DNA of 34,847 nt, taken from Paludibacteraceae bacterium (lineage in GTDB: Bacteria > Bacteroidota > Bacteroidia > Bacteroidales > Paludibacteraceae). The notes beneath the pieces are model-generated. The model had not been told where the DNA came from, searched no databases, and was given only the letters and a program-made list of their open reading frames with translations. Of the stretch, positions 7,373 to 16,318 are shown in pieces; positions within the stretch are counted from its first letter, which is position 1, and the number at the start of each line of letters is the position of its first letter. Where the stretch lies: positions 1 to 34,847 of the forward strand of contig JAFZGC010000046.1 of assembly GCA_017555595.1 (NCBI GenBank), read 5' to 3'. The position numbers were made by a program, and so were the translations under genes.

Positions 7373-8455
7373 CTATTGTTCTTTTAGCGCATTGACAAGC
7401 ATGCCACATGCAGCCAAGATGTCTTCGCCTCTACTTCGGCGGATGGTAGTGGTAATACCATGATCTGTGAGGTAATCGCGTAGCCACTCCATTTGTTGCT
7501 CGTCGCTACTGGTGAAGGATTTATCCACACCAGCATGAAAACGAATCAGATTGATACGACAGTCCAAACCTTTCAGCAGCCGTAATAACTCGTTGGCATG
7601 CTTAGGGGTGTCGTTTCCCCCGCTCCAACAGATATATTCAAAGCTCACGCGTCGTTGGTGCGACCAATCGTATTGCTTGAGTAACGCAATAACGTCAGCC
7701 AGACGGTTGACTCTCTCAATAGGCATAATCTCCTGACGATCAATGGCAAACGGATTGTGCAAGGAGATGGCCAGATGGCAGTCGCTTTCTTCGATAAAGC
7801 GCTGAAGTAATTTTGAATTTTGATTGGGGTAATGGAGTAGCCCTACCGAGGATACTGTAATTCGCTTTGGTGACCAAGCGCAACCCCATGCGCTAGTCAT
7901 GGCATTGAGCGAGCGCAAAACATTATCCAAATTGTCCATCGGTTCGCCTTCGCCCATATAGACGATATTGGTGAGCTTATCAGCGTCTGGAATGGAGAAT
8001 ATTTGGTTAAGTATATCGGCTGCGGATAGGTGTCCATGAAAGCCGAGTGTACCCGTCATGCAGAACTTACACCCCATTTTGCAACCTGCTTGTGTGCTGA
8101 CGCAGAGCGTAGCACGGTCTTCGTCGGGGATATAAACGGATTCAACGAAGACCGCTTCGCTGTTAGAAGTTAGACCGCTTTGCTGTTTGACCGCTTCGCT
8201 GTTGGATATGGCGAAGAGGTATTTCTTGGTGCCGTCTTTGGAAATTGCCTCTGCTACAGGCGCATGGCGACCAATAGTGTAGCGGGCTTTGAGTGCTTCT
8301 CGTCCTTTGAGCGAGATATTGGTCATCTCGTCAAATGATGTGGCGCGACGTACATAGATCCACTCTGCCAACTGCTTTCCTGCAAAACGCGGTAACCCAA
8401 CTTCTTGGGCTACCGCTTGCAATTCTTCTAATGTCTTTCCGAGTAGGTTTACCAT
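7373..8455 (-). CDS. rlmN: Dual-specificity 23S rRNA/tRNA adenine-C2 methyltransferase RlmN
   Basis: This radical-SAM enzyme methylates C2 of A2503 in 23S rRNA and A37 in some tRNAs. The CxxxCxxC iron-sulfur ligands are C125, C129 and C132 (GCKMGCKFC). The methyl-carrying cysteine is C350 in [12 protein letters not shown], and [11 protein letters not shown] and [17 protein letters not shown] are also RlmN signatures. At 360 residues it is slightly longer than many homologs. An extra stretch [18 protein letters not shown] lies just before [20 protein letters not shown], and its DNA is made of three copies of a 15-bp repeat (8150-8203). The frame stays open, so the enzyme is probably functional. 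The start codon overlaps the glyA stop by 7 bases, so translation is probably coupled. It is the last gene of its operon. Confidence 0.96.
   Translation of the reverse strand: MVNLLGKTLEELQAVAQEVGLPRFAGKQLAEWIYVRRATSFDEMTNISLKGREALKARYTIGRHAPVAEAISKDGTKKYLFAISNSEAVKQQSGLTSNSEAVFVESVYIPDEDRATLCVSTQAGCKMGCKFCMTGTLGFHGHLSAADILNQIFSIPDADKLTNIVYMGEGEPMDNLDNVLRSLNAMTSAWGCAWSPKRITVSSVGLLHYPNQNSKLLQRFIEESDCHLAISLHNPFAIDRQEIMPIERVNRLADVIALLKQYDWSHQRRVSFEYICWSGGNDTPKHANELLRLLKGLDCRINLIRFHAGVDKSFTSSDEQQMEWLRDYLTDHGITTTIRRSRGEDILAACGMLVNALKEQ
8150..8203. repeat. Three copies of a 15-bp repeat inside rlmN
   Basis: GACCGCTTCGCTGTT occurs at 8150-8164 and 8189-8203, with a one-base variant (GACCGCTTTGCTGTT) at 8173-8187. 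The outer copies are in the same codon phase and both encode NSEAV. The middle copy is in another phase. Together they code for an extra loop not expected in RlmN. Confidence 0.8.
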
Positions 8456-9729
8456 GCGAAGAGTGGATATTTTACCATTTCGGCATTAACTTCTGCTCGT
8501 ACGGCTGCGATGTTCTCCTCGGACTCTGGGTTACTCAATACGCGATCAATAAGTTCTACAATCCAAGCCATCTTGTCCTCTTTAAGACCGCGTGTGGTGA
8601 TAGCAGGAGTACCAAATCGTAAGCCGCTGGTTTGGAATGCAGAGCGTGAGTCGAATGGCACCATGTTTTTGTTAGTGGTAATGTCGGCTGCTACGAGAGC
8701 TTTCTCTGCTACTTTGCCAGTCAATTCTGGATATTTGGTTCGTAGATCAACGAGCATGGAGTGGTTTTCTGTACCATCGGAGATAATCTTATATCCCTTG
8801 TCCATCAGTGCTTTAGCCATAGCTGCAGCATTGAGTTGTACTTGCTTTTGGTATTCGCGGAACTCTGGTGTCAATGCTTCGCCGAAGGCAACTGCTTTCG
8901 CAGCAATCACGTGTTCGAGAGGTCCACCTTGTGTGCCTGGGAAGACCGCAGAGTCAAGCAGTGCAGACATCATTTTTACCTCGCCTTTTGGAGTAGTTTT
9001 TCCCCATGGGTTAGGGAAATCCTTGCCCATCAGAATGATACCTCCACGAGGACCGCGGAGGGTCTTGTGTGTGGTAGAGGTAACGATATGTGCGTGCTTC
9101 ACGGGGTTCTCCAATAGACCAGCTGCAATCAGACCTGCAGGGTGTGCCATGTCCACCATGAAGATTGCCCCAATCTCGTCTGCTACGCGGCGGATACGTG
9201 CATAATCCCACTCACGACTATACGCGCTTGCGCCAGCGATGATGAGTTTAGGTTTCTTCTCACGTGCCACTTGCTCCAATTGCTCGTAATCCACTCGACC
9301 TGTGTCCTCTTTTACGTTGTATTCTAGGGCGTTGAACATGAGTCCAGAGAAGTTTACTGGTGAACCATGGCTGAGGTGACCACCATGGCTGAGGTTAAGT
9401 CCTAGGAAGGTGTCGCCAGCTTGTAGGCATGCCATGAAGACTGCCATGTTTGCCTGTGCGCCAGAGTGAGGTTGTACATTAGCGTACTCGGCTTCAAAGA
9501 GTTGACATAAGCGTTGGCGTGCTATATTTTCACTTTCGTCCACCACTTCGCAACCGCCGTAATAGCGTTTGCCTGGATAGCCTTCAGCGTATTTATTGGT
9601 CAGTACGCTACCCATGGCTTCCATGACTTGGTCGCTGACAAAGTTTTCGCTGGCAATCAATTCGATGCCTTTGGTTTGACGCTCACGCTCGCGGCAGATG
9701 ATGTCAAAAATTTCTAAATCTCGTGTCAT
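8449..9729 (-). CDS. glyA: Serine hydroxymethyltransferase
   Basis: This PLP enzyme interconverts serine plus tetrahydrofolate with glycine plus 5,10-methylene-tetrahydrofolate in the cytoplasm. It has 426 residues, normal for the family. The PLP lysine is K222 in [24 protein letters not shown] near the N-terminus, [23 protein letters not shown] and [13 protein letters not shown] are all family signatures. The ATG at 9729 gives the usual N-terminus ([18 protein letters not shown]). It follows fabG by 31 bases, which include three 10-bp tandem repeats, and overlaps rlmN by 7 bases. Its product is the methylene donor used by ThyA, encoded earlier in the same transcription unit. Confidence 0.98.
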   Translation of the reverse strand: MTRDLEIFDIICRERERQTKGIELIASENFVSDQVMEAMGSVLTNKYAEGYPGKRYYGGCEVVDESENIARQRLCQLFEAEYANVQPHSGAQANMAVFMACLQAGDTFLGLNLSHGGHLSHGSPVNFSGLMFNALEYNVKEDTGRVDYEQLEQVAREKKPKLIIAGASAYSREWDYARIRRVADEIGAIFMVDMAHPAGLIAAGLLENPVKHAHIVTSTTHKTLRGPRGGIILMGKDFPNPWGKTTPKGEVKMMSALLDSAVFPGTQGGPLEHVIAAKAVAFGEALTPEFREYQKQVQLNAAAMAKALMDKGYKIISDGTENHSMLVDLRTKYPELTGKVAEKALVAADITTNKNMVPFDSRSAFQTSGLRFGTPAITTRGLKEDKMAWIVELIDRVLSNPESEENIAAVRAEVNAEMVKYPLFAW

Positions 9730-9734
9730 AATTG

Positions 9735-9764
9735 TATTGTTTAGTATTGTTTAGCGTTGTTTAG
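9735..9764. repeat. Three 10-bp tandem repeats between fabG and glyA
   Basis: TATTGTTTAG at 9735-9744 and 9745-9754 is followed by CGTTGTTTAG at 9755-9764. The last unit contains the fabG stop codon (minus-strand TAA at 9763-9761). The period equals about one DNA helical turn. The array fills nearly the whole intergenic gap, right upstream of the glyA start. Confidence 0.75.
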
Positions 9765-10504
9765 CCCATGGCACCGTTGACACAGATGGCCTGTCCTGAT
9801 ACATACGATGAGAGGTCGGATGCCAAGAATAGAGCCACCTTAGCCACTTCCTCCGCTTCGCCACAACGGCGCATAGGAATCATCTTAACCATCTCTGCTC
9901 GAGTGGCTTCGGATAATGACAATGTCATATCTGTTAGGATAAATCCAGGAGCTATCGCATTGGCGCGGATATTGCGGCTACCCAGCTCCTTGCTGAGCGA
10001 TTTGATAAAACCAATGATACCTGCTTTGGAGGCAGCATAGTTGGCTTGACCAGCATTGCCGCCAATACCCACAACCGACGACATGGCAATGATGCTGCCG
10101 CTGCGTTGGCGCATCATTTGTGGGGTAACAGCATGGCAATAGTTGAATACCGACTTTAGGTTGATATTCAGCACATTATCCCATTGTTCTTCACTCATAC
10201 GCATCAGCAATGTATCTTGCGCAATACCTGCGTTACAAACCAATATATCTAAACTGCCAAAGGTATCCACCACTCGCTTGACTACTGCATGTGCCGCCTC
10301 AAAATTAGCAGCATCGCTATTGATGGATAGTGCTTGTATTCCTTTGTTTTGCAGTTGCTCTACCAGAGTGGCAGCTTCTTGTTCTTCGTATATATAGGTA
10401 AATGCTATATTACATCCGTGATCGGCATATAACTGGGCTATGGCACGTCCAATTCCGCGCGATGCACCTGTAATCAATGCCGTTTTTCCTTTCAAATCTA
10501 TCAT
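9761..10504 (-). CDS. fabG: 3-oxoacyl-[ACP] reductase-like short-chain dehydrogenase (FabG)
   Basis: This NADPH-dependent reductase probably acts in the fatty-acid elongation cycle. The protein shows the Rossmann nucleotide motif TGASRGIG, VCNAGIAQD, MSSVVGIGGNAGQANYAASKAG with the Ser/Tyr/Lys catalytic set, and the FabG-like IRANAIAPGFI and YVSGQAICVNGAMG ending. I chose the ATG at 10504 (MIDLKGKTALITG, 247 residues), which matches usual FabG length. An in-frame GTG at 10516 would add four residues. It lies 30 bases after the S9 peptidase gene and 31 before glyA. SDR enzymes are easily misassigned, but overall similarity to FabG is strong. Another oxidoreductase role cannot be ruled out from sequence. 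Confidence 0.88.
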   Translation of the reverse strand: MIDLKGKTALITGASRGIGRAIAQLYADHGCNIAFTYIYEEQEAATLVEQLQNKGIQALSINSDAANFEAAHAVVKRVVDTFGSLDILVCNAGIAQDTLLMRMSEEQWDNVLNINLKSVFNYCHAVTPQMMRQRSGSIIAMSSVVGIGGNAGQANYAASKAGIIGFIKSLSKELGSRNIRANAIAPGFILTDMTLSLSEATRAEMVKMIPMRRCGEAEEVAKVALFLASDLSSYVSGQAICVNGAMG

Positions 10505-10534
10505 TTCTCTAATCACTCAACTCTAATCATTAAA

Positions 10535-12598
10535 TTACTTCAGCCATTTATCAAGCCATGCAAAGAAGGTTCTTTGCCAAAGAATACCATTTTGTGGCTT
10601 CAACACCCAATGGTTCTCGTCTGGGAAGATGAGCAGTTGTGCTTCCACACCGCGCATCTTGGCTGCATCGAAAGCTGCCATACCTTGGTTGGCGAGGATA
10701 CGATAGTCTTTCTCGCCATGGATGCAAAGGATTGGGGTATCCCATTCGCCTACAAAGAGATGAGGCGAGTTTGCAAAGGTGCGTTGTGCAATCTTATTCT
10801 TTTTATCCCAATAGGCGCCACCCATATCCCAGTTGGCAAACCATTTCTCCTCTGTTTCGAGGTATTGCATTTCCATATTGAATATACCGTCGTGTGCGAT
10901 AAAGGCTTTGAATCGCTTGTCATGATGACCAGCTAACCAATAGACGCTGAATCCGCCAAACGATGCTCCAACACAACCTAAATGGTCTTTGTCCACATAT
11001 GGTTCGTTGGCTACAAACTCATCAATAGCAGAGAGATAATCCTTCATACATTGACCTCCATAGTCGCCGCTGATTTGTTCGTTCCACTCATTGCCAAAGC
11101 CAGGAAGACCACGACGGTTAGGAGCGACGATGATATAGTCGTTGGCAGCCATCATCATGAAGTTCCAACGGAAACTCCAGAACTGGCTCACAGGAGATTG
11201 TGGGCCGCCTTCACAGTAGAGCAGAGTAGGGTATTTCTTCGATGGGTCGAAATGTGGAGGATAGATAATCCATGTGAGCATCTGTTTACCATCGGTAGTT
11301 TTTTGCCAACGAGGTACTACTTCGCCCATGGTGATTTGTGAGTAGATATTGTCATTCTCGTGACTAATCTGTACAGGCTCTTTACCTTGCTCAAAACGGA
11401 AAATTTCGTTCGCTTCGCGCATCGAATGGCGTAAGCAATAATATACATTGCCCGTATTCGCAGCAGGCACATAGTCATATTGACCTGTGGTTAGACAGGT
11501 ACGTTCGCCTTGCAGGTTAATCTCATAGAGCCTGGATGTTGCATGCCATACTGCGCTGAAAACGAGTGTATTATTGTCTTTCCAATAGTAAGAATCAACA
11601 TTTGTGTCTAGTCCACGACTTAGGAATGTTTGTTCGCCTGTAGCGAGGTTACAGATCATCAATCGGTTCTCATCGCTCTCATAGCCATCACGCTCCATGG
11701 ATTGCCATGCGATATACTCGCCATTTGGGGAATAACTTGGGTTGGTATCATACCCCATATTACCCTCAGTAAGGTTGGTATGTATGCCTGTAGCCAAGTC
11801 ATACAGATAGATATCAGAATTGGTAGAAATGGCATAATCCAATCCGCTTTTCTTGCGGCAGGTATATGCAATCTGTTTACCGTCTGGACTCCATGCCAAT
11901 TGCTCTACGCCACCAAAGGGCTTCATAGGTGACTCGTAAGGAGTGCCCTCTAAAAGATCCACGATGTTGCTAACAACGAGGGATTTGCCTTCGCGTTTCA
12001 ACTCACACAAAAATGGATGTGGAGCGGTCTCTGTCCATTCGTCCCAATGCTTATACATCAGGTCATCTACCACGCGACCTGAAGCCAATGGTAGGTCAGG
12101 GTGCTTGTCGGCTGTGCTCGCTACGGTCTTAACTTGCGCAATGAGAATGATCTTATCGCCTGTAGGAGAGAGCAGAAATCCATCAATATCTTTGTCGAAT
12201 CCTTTTAAAGCGATGCCTTTACCTTTTGCCCTATTGCTTTTTATAAATAGTTTTCCAGCATTGAGGTAAGCGATATCGTTTCCCCACCATGCAGGCTCAT
12301 AACCTACCCATTCATTGTCTGTAACCAACTGATTATCTTGTTCGTGAGCTAAGCGAATCCACGAGGTAGAGCGATTCTCCTCTACGTTGTAGTAGCTGAC
12401 GGTATAAGCGAGTTGGTTGGCCTGCTCGTTAGGCAATACCGAGTTGATACGTCCCATCGCCCAAAGAGCTTCTGGGGTAAGGCGTCCGCCTTGGATGGTA
12501 ATTTCGGGTTTGGTGATAGGCGCCTTGATCGCATTCTCTTTGTTGGTGCACGAGGCAGCCAATAGGGCAATAGTAGCCATGATTATCAATTTACGCAT
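10535..12598 (-). CDS. S9-family serine peptidase, lipoprotein (prolyl-oligopeptidase/DPP-like)
   Basis: This 687-residue protein starts from the ATG at 12598 (MRKLIIMATIALLAASC, lipobox Cys at 17). The longer frame to 12622 lies in folA. The N-terminal two thirds form a beta-propeller of WD40/PD40-like blades (LAWSPDGKQIAYTCRK, PSYSPNGEYIAWQS). The C-terminal alpha/beta-hydrolase has GASFGGFS with S546, GEKDYRI with D631 and NHW with H663 as the probable catalytic triad. RGLPGFGNEWNEQISGDYGG is typical of dipeptidyl or acylaminoacyl peptidases of family S9. It is probably a periplasmic, membrane-anchored peptidase acting on short peptides. The start is one base after the folA stop, so coupled translation is likely. 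Confidence 0.9.
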   Translation of the reverse strand: MRKLIIMATIALLAASCTNKENAIKAPITKPEITIQGGRLTPEALWAMGRINSVLPNEQANQLAYTVSYYNVEENRSTSWIRLAHEQDNQLVTDNEWVGYEPAWWGNDIAYLNAGKLFIKSNRAKGKGIALKGFDKDIDGFLLSPTGDKIILIAQVKTVASTADKHPDLPLASGRVVDDLMYKHWDEWTETAPHPFLCELKREGKSLVVSNIVDLLEGTPYESPMKPFGGVEQLAWSPDGKQIAYTCRKKSGLDYAISTNSDIYLYDLATGIHTNLTEGNMGYDTNPSYSPNGEYIAWQSMERDGYESDENRLMICNLATGEQTFLSRGLDTNVDSYYWKDNNTLVFSAVWHATSRLYEINLQGERTCLTTGQYDYVPAANTGNVYYCLRHSMREANEIFRFEQGKEPVQISHENDNIYSQITMGEVVPRWQKTTDGKQMLTWIIYPPHFDPSKKYPTLLYCEGGPQSPVSQFWSFRWNFMMMAANDYIIVAPNRRGLPGFGNEWNEQISGDYGGQCMKDYLSAIDEFVANEPYVDKDHLGCVGASFGGFSVYWLAGHHDKRFKAFIAHDGIFNMEMQYLETEEKWFANWDMGGAYWDKKNKIAQRTFANSPHLFVGEWDTPILCIHGEKDYRILANQGMAAFDAAKMRGVEAQLLIFPDENHWVLKPQNGILWQRTFFAWLDKWLK

Positions 12599-12599
12599 A

Positions 12600-13088
12600 T
12601 TATTTCTTCGTATATGTTGCAAAAGTGTATGGATAGAGATGTTTCTCGTCCGTCTCGTGGTGCTCTTCGCTTACGCATTGCCAGATAGCAGGATCAATCT
12701 TAGGGAAGAAGGTGTCGGCATCCTCCCAAGAATGGTGAATATGAGTGATATATAGCTTGTCTACCTTGTTCATAAACTGCTCATATACATTGCCTCCGCC
12801 AATGATAAACACATTCTCGCCGTCTTGAAGCATGGTCTGTAGTTCATCAATCGAATGAGCCACCTCAGTATTCTCATGGGAGAACTCAATGTCACGAGTT
12901 AGGACGATATTGCGACGATTGGGCAACGGACGGCGGGGTAGGGAGAAGAAGGTGTTCTTTCCCATCACTACAGTAACTCCTGTGGTGATCTCTTTGAAAT
13001 GCTTGAGGTCGTTTGGCAGGTGGCAGAGCAGGTCTCCAGCTTTGCCAATGGCATTGTTTTCTGCGATAGCCACGATGATGTTGAACAT
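12600..13088 (-). CDS. folA: Dihydrofolate reductase
   Basis: This NADPH-dependent enzyme restores tetrahydrofolate from the dihydrofolate made by ThyA. It has 162 residues, standard for bacterial DHFR. Visible motifs are IVAIAENNAIG, LPNDLKHFKEIT (with the substrate-binding acidic residue), VVMGKNTFFSLP, LPNRRNIVLTRD, VFIIGGGNVYEQF and the C-terminal TFATYTKK strand. The ATG at 13088 gives the canonical N-terminus. It follows thyA by 19 bases and ends one base before the S9 peptidase start. The thyA-folA pairing is a common arrangement. Confidence 0.97.
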   Translation of the reverse strand: MFNIIVAIAENNAIGKAGDLLCHLPNDLKHFKEITTGVTVVMGKNTFFSLPRRPLPNRRNIVLTRDIEFSHENTEVAHSIDELQTMLQDGENVFIIGGGNVYEQFMNKVDKLYITHIHHSWEDADTFFPKIDPAIWQCVSEEHHETDEKHLYPYTFATYTKK

Positions 13089-13107
13089 ACTATAAATTCT
13101 TTATTGT

Positions 13108-13902
13108 TTATACCGCTACTACACCAGGAATGTGTGGGTGTGGATCGTAGTCAACCAACTGGAAGTCCTCGAACTTAAAGTCGAACAAATCCTTAACCTC
13201 TGGGTTAATCATCATCTTAGGCAACGCGCGAGTATCGCGAGTGAGTTGCATTTTTACTTGCTCGATGTGATTGCTATAAATATGTGCATCACCAAAAGTG
13301 TGTACAAAATCGCCCACCTTCAACCCCGTAACTTGCGCCATCATCATGAGCAGAAGGGCATAGGATGCAATGTTGAATGGCACGCCCAGGAAGATATCCG
13401 CAGAACGTTGGTAGAGTTGCAATGAAAGGCGTCCATCTGCCACATAAAATTGGAACAATGTGTGGCAAGGAGGCAAAGCCATATTATTGACCTCGGCTAC
13501 GTTCCATGCGCTGACGATATGGCGGCGTGAGTCGGGATTTTTCTTTATCTGCTCCACGAGTTGTGCGATCTGGTCGATATGTCCACCTTGGTAGTCTGGC
13601 CATGAACGCCATTGGTGACCATAGACTGGGCCCAACTCACCATTCTCGTCTGCCCATTCGTTCCAAATACGCACACCATGATCCTGCAAGTACTTCACAT
13701 TGGTGTCACCCTTAAGGAACCACAAGAGTTCGTAGATAATAGACTTGAGGTGGAGTTTCTTGGTTGTCAATAATGGAAAACCCTCCTCGAGATTAAAACG
13801 CATTTGATGACCAAAGACCGAGATGGTACCCGTACCTGTGCGGTCATGTTTTTCGGTGCCCTCGTTAAGTACACGTTGGCATAAGTCGAGATATTGCTTC
13901 AT
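13108..13902 (-). CDS. thyA: Thymidylate synthase
   Basis: This enzyme converts dUMP and 5,10-methylene-tetrahydrofolate to dTMP and dihydrofolate. At 264 residues it has the same length as the E. coli enzyme, and the catalytic cysteine is at the same number, C146, in [12 protein letters not shown]. Other signatures are [48 protein letters not shown] and the C-terminal [17 protein letters not shown]. It follows the PorE-type gene by 31 bases and precedes folA by 19. No separate promoter of the TTG-N20-TAnnTTTG kind is visible directly before it, so I infer transcription from 16196-16226. Confidence 0.98.
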   Translation of the reverse strand: MKQYLDLCQRVLNEGTEKHDRTGTGTISVFGHQMRFNLEEGFPLLTTKKLHLKSIIYELLWFLKGDTNVKYLQDHGVRIWNEWADENGELGPVYGHQWRSWPDYQGGHIDQIAQLVEQIKKNPDSRRHIVSAWNVAEVNNMALPPCHTLFQFYVADGRLSLQLYQRSADIFLGVPFNIASYALLLMMMAQVTGLKVGDFVHTFGDAHIYSNHIEQVKMQLTRDTRALPKMMINPEVKDLFDFKFEDFQLVDYDPHPHIPGVVAV

Positions 13903-13933
13903 TTGGAGTTATGAACTATAAGTTGTAAATGAG

Positions 13934-15970
13934 TTAATACAGGTTATATGTGGTTTTGAGTACGCGGAACTCGGTACGACGGTTCAGCGAATTGCAAATC
14001 TCTTGTTTGTCAGGGGATAGGGTCGTGATAAATGCTTCGTTCAATACTTGGTCTTTAGGCAAGAATGTGTATTGTTTGTGCAAGTTATCATCTACAATTA
14101 TAGGTTTGTCTTCACCGTAGCCTACAGCGGTTAGTCGATCTGCTTTTATTCCATGTTGAATCAGATATTCTACTACGGATTGTGCTCGATGTAGAGCAAG
14201 TTGTTGGTTCGCATCGCTATTACCAATCATATCGGTATGAGCAGACAATTCAATGGTAATGTTAGGATTATCATTGAGCATTTTGACTAAGTCGTTCAGC
14301 CCTTTTTCTGATTCTTGGGTTAAGGTCCACTTGCCAAATTCATAGAAGATATTGCTCATTTTTATAGGCTTTGATATTAGTGCAAGTGTAAAGTCTTGTT
14401 GGTACGAGTGGCTATCTGTAAGTCCGATAGTGGATACTTGTTGTTTTTGATTTAAATATCCTCTCGCTGTAGCTAACATAACGTAGCGTGTGTCTTTGTT
14501 GAGTTTGAGACGATAGGTGCCATCTCTGCGGACTTGTGCTTTCACATTGGTTCCGTCATCGCCAACCAAACGGATAGTGGCATCAGTAATATGTTCGCCG
14601 TCGCTATCTATGATGGTACCTTCTACAATAAATTCCATTTCAGGCAGTGTGAATGAATAAATTTGATCATATCCATGTTTTTGTCCTCGGTTAGATGAGA
14701 AAAAACCATTTTCTGTTTGTCCCACAAAGGTAATACCAAAATCATCGTTGGTTGAATTGAATGGTGCTCCCATATTGAACAAATCCCATACAGAGTCTCG
14801 TCTTACTGCATAAAATAAATCTAATCCACCATACCCTGGATGACCTTTAGAAGAGAAATATAATCTTCCGTCTGGGCGTACACAAGGGAATAATTCATCG
14901 TCTGTGGTGTTGATCTGCGGACCTAAGTTGTGTATGTCTGTCCATTCGCTGCCGTCCAATATAGCCATATAGATATCCTTTCCTCCATATCCGCCTGGTG
15001 CATCACTTACAAAATATAGTGTGTCGCCGTGTACACTGAGAGCTGGATGGCCTACAGTGATACTGCTGTCTGCAAATAACTTCAGTTCTTGCCCCTCGCC
15101 CCATTCGCCACTAGCGCGGGTGGAGGTGTAAATCTTGGCACCTAAATCTTGTCCGTTGATAGGGCAGGAATAGGTAAAATACATAGTCTTACCATCTGCC
15201 GAAAAGCAGCAAACTCCTAATTCAGCAGAGCTTGTCTTAGCTTGTGTACCTCCTTCTTCATCACCGCCCTCTGATTCAGCATATAGCCCTTCGCATAACA
15301 TGATATCTTCCCATTCTCCAGCTGCGTTCTTACGAGTGGAATACAAATTAAAAGTACTTGCACCAGTTACGGGTGAAGTGCGAATTTTCTTTTGCTTGGA
15401 TGTGGTCTTTTCCTGCCTGTTGGAAGTAAAGACAAGAGCATCTCCATCTTCTGTCATAAACGCAGGAGCAAAATTAGAAGTGCGCTTTTCATTAAACTCT
15501 TTCGCTAGGGCAATCTTATAGCGTGATGGTTGTTTTTTCCATTGTTCCACTTGCATGCAACCGTATTTACCTGCCGTTGCAACATAATCGTTAGGATGCT
15601 CCTCTAAGTATATGTCATATTGCTTTATAGCTTCCTTGTATTTGCCTTGATACTGCAAGACTTGGGCATAACGTAGATAGACGATAGAGTCAGGATAGTG
15701 GTACTTAATGGCATTTTTGTAAGCAGCGGCCGCGCGTGCATTGTTCAATATGCGCTGCGTTTCTGCTTGTTTGAATGCAATAGTAGCTCTCAATGCTTTA
15801 TCTTTGCTTGGAATGCGACGATATATCTGACGATACATTTCACCTGCCTCGTAATATTCACCAATAGCATATTTGCAATCGGCTTTTTTGATGCGCGCAT
15901 TCAAGCTGCATCCTGTGATTGTAAATAATGTTGAGAATATTAGTATGTTGAATATAAATCGGTTATGCAT
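13934..15970 (-). CDS. porE: PorE-type T9SS outer-membrane lipoprotein (TPR, PD40 propeller, CRD, OmpA domain)
   Basis: This 678-residue lipoprotein has a signal ending FTITGC (C21). The order of parts is TPR-like helices (about 25-150), a PD40/WD40-like beta-propeller (about 165-435, with FTSNRQ, YFVSDAPGGYGGKDIY, LYFSSKGHPGYGGLDLFY), a carboxypeptidase-regulatory-like domain (about 450-515) and an OmpA C-terminal peptidoglycan-binding domain (about 540-675, ELSAHTDMIGNSDANQQLAL and VGYGEDKP). This architecture and length match PorE of Porphyromonas gingivalis, a T9SS component that links the secretion machinery to peptidoglycan. Other OmpA/PD40 proteins share parts of it, so the porE assignment is likely but not certain. 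It starts 4 bases after the stop of the small membrane-protein gene. Confidence 0.82.
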   Translation of the reverse strand: MHNRFIFNILIFSTLFTITGCSLNARIKKADCKYAIGEYYEAGEMYRQIYRRIPSKDKALRATIAFKQAETQRILNNARAAAAYKNAIKYHYPDSIVYLRYAQVLQYQGKYKEAIKQYDIYLEEHPNDYVATAGKYGCMQVEQWKKQPSRYKIALAKEFNEKRTSNFAPAFMTEDGDALVFTSNRQEKTTSKQKKIRTSPVTGASTFNLYSTRKNAAGEWEDIMLCEGLYAESEGGDEEGGTQAKTSSAELGVCCFSADGKTMYFTYSCPINGQDLGAKIYTSTRASGEWGEGQELKLFADSSITVGHPALSVHGDTLYFVSDAPGGYGGKDIYMAILDGSEWTDIHNLGPQINTTDDELFPCVRPDGRLYFSSKGHPGYGGLDLFYAVRRDSVWDLFNMGAPFNSTNDDFGITFVGQTENGFFSSNRGQKHGYDQIYSFTLPEMEFIVEGTIIDSDGEHITDATIRLVGDDGTNVKAQVRRDGTYRLKLNKDTRYVMLATARGYLNQKQQVSTIGLTDSHSYQQDFTLALISKPIKMSNIFYEFGKWTLTQESEKGLNDLVKMLNDNPNITIELSAHTDMIGNSDANQQLALHRAQSVVEYLIQHGIKADRLTAVGYGEDKPIIVDDNLHKQYTFLPKDQVLNEAFITTLSPDKQEICNSLNRRTEFRVLKTTYNLY

Positions 15971-15974
15971 AATG

Positions 15975-16187
15975 CTATAATTGGTTTACATCTAATTTCT
16001 GTTTTGCTTTTTTTCTTGCTTCTCGGTCTTGCGAAGTAGCGCAATGAATACCATCTTGACGCATTCGTTCGTTCTCGGAAATATGCTCACTGCCGAATTT
16101 GCCGTCCTTTTTAAGAACGATGCGTACACATAATAGCACAAACCCTATGGCTACCATTGCAAGTACTATGACGATTTCTTCATACAT
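15975..16187 (-). CDS. Small single-pass membrane protein, conserved-looking
   Basis: This 70-residue protein has one hydrophobic helix at about residues 5-26 (IVIVLAMVAIGFVLLCVRIV), followed by a polar, basic cytoplasmic-type tail containing KFGSEHISENERMRQDGIHC and ATSQDREARKKAKQKL. I recognise no named family. It is translated right after the promoter at 16196-16226, so its mRNA leader is very short, and porE starts 4 bases after its stop. The tight linkage suggests a small accessory protein of the PorE/T9SS envelope machinery, but that is inference. Tail length and charge exclude a cleaved signal peptide as the main feature. Confidence 0.7.
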   Translation of the reverse strand: MYEEIVIVLAMVAIGFVLLCVRIVLKKDGKFGSEHISENERMRQDGIHCATSQDREARKKAKQKLDVNQL

Positions 16188-16195
16188 TCAGCCTG

Positions 16196-16226
16196 CAAAG
16201 GTACAATAAAAAATGCATATATGCAA
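16196..16226 (-). promoter_or_regulatory. Bacteroidota-type promoter for the porE-thyA-folA-glyA operon
   Basis: On the minus strand TTG (16226-16224), 20 bases, TACCTTTG (16203-16196). The -7 box ends only 8 bases before the ATG of the small membrane-protein gene, so the leader is nearly absent. The -33 box touches the terminator hairpin of the preceding TonB receptor gene. Confidence 0.85.
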
Positions 16227-16227
16227 G

Positions 16228-16262
16228 AAAAATCGCGGAAAGTTCACTTTCAACGCGATTTT
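16228..16262 (-). terminator. Terminator hairpin after the TonB receptor gene
   Basis: AAAATCGCG (16229-16237) pairs with CGCGATTTT (16254-16262), with an inner GAAAGT/ACTTTC stem. On the minus strand the arm ends in ATTTTT. It lies about 57 bases past the receptor stop and abuts the next promoter. Confidence 0.7.
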
Positions 16263-16318
16263 AATTGCATATATTGCTATGTTAAATGGATTTTGGTGTG
16301 GGTATAACGATTAAGATG

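Noticed and set aside
8150..8203. Frameshift or pseudogene in rlmN caused by the repeat
   Set aside because: The frame remains open and all catalytic cysteines downstream and at the C-terminus are intact.
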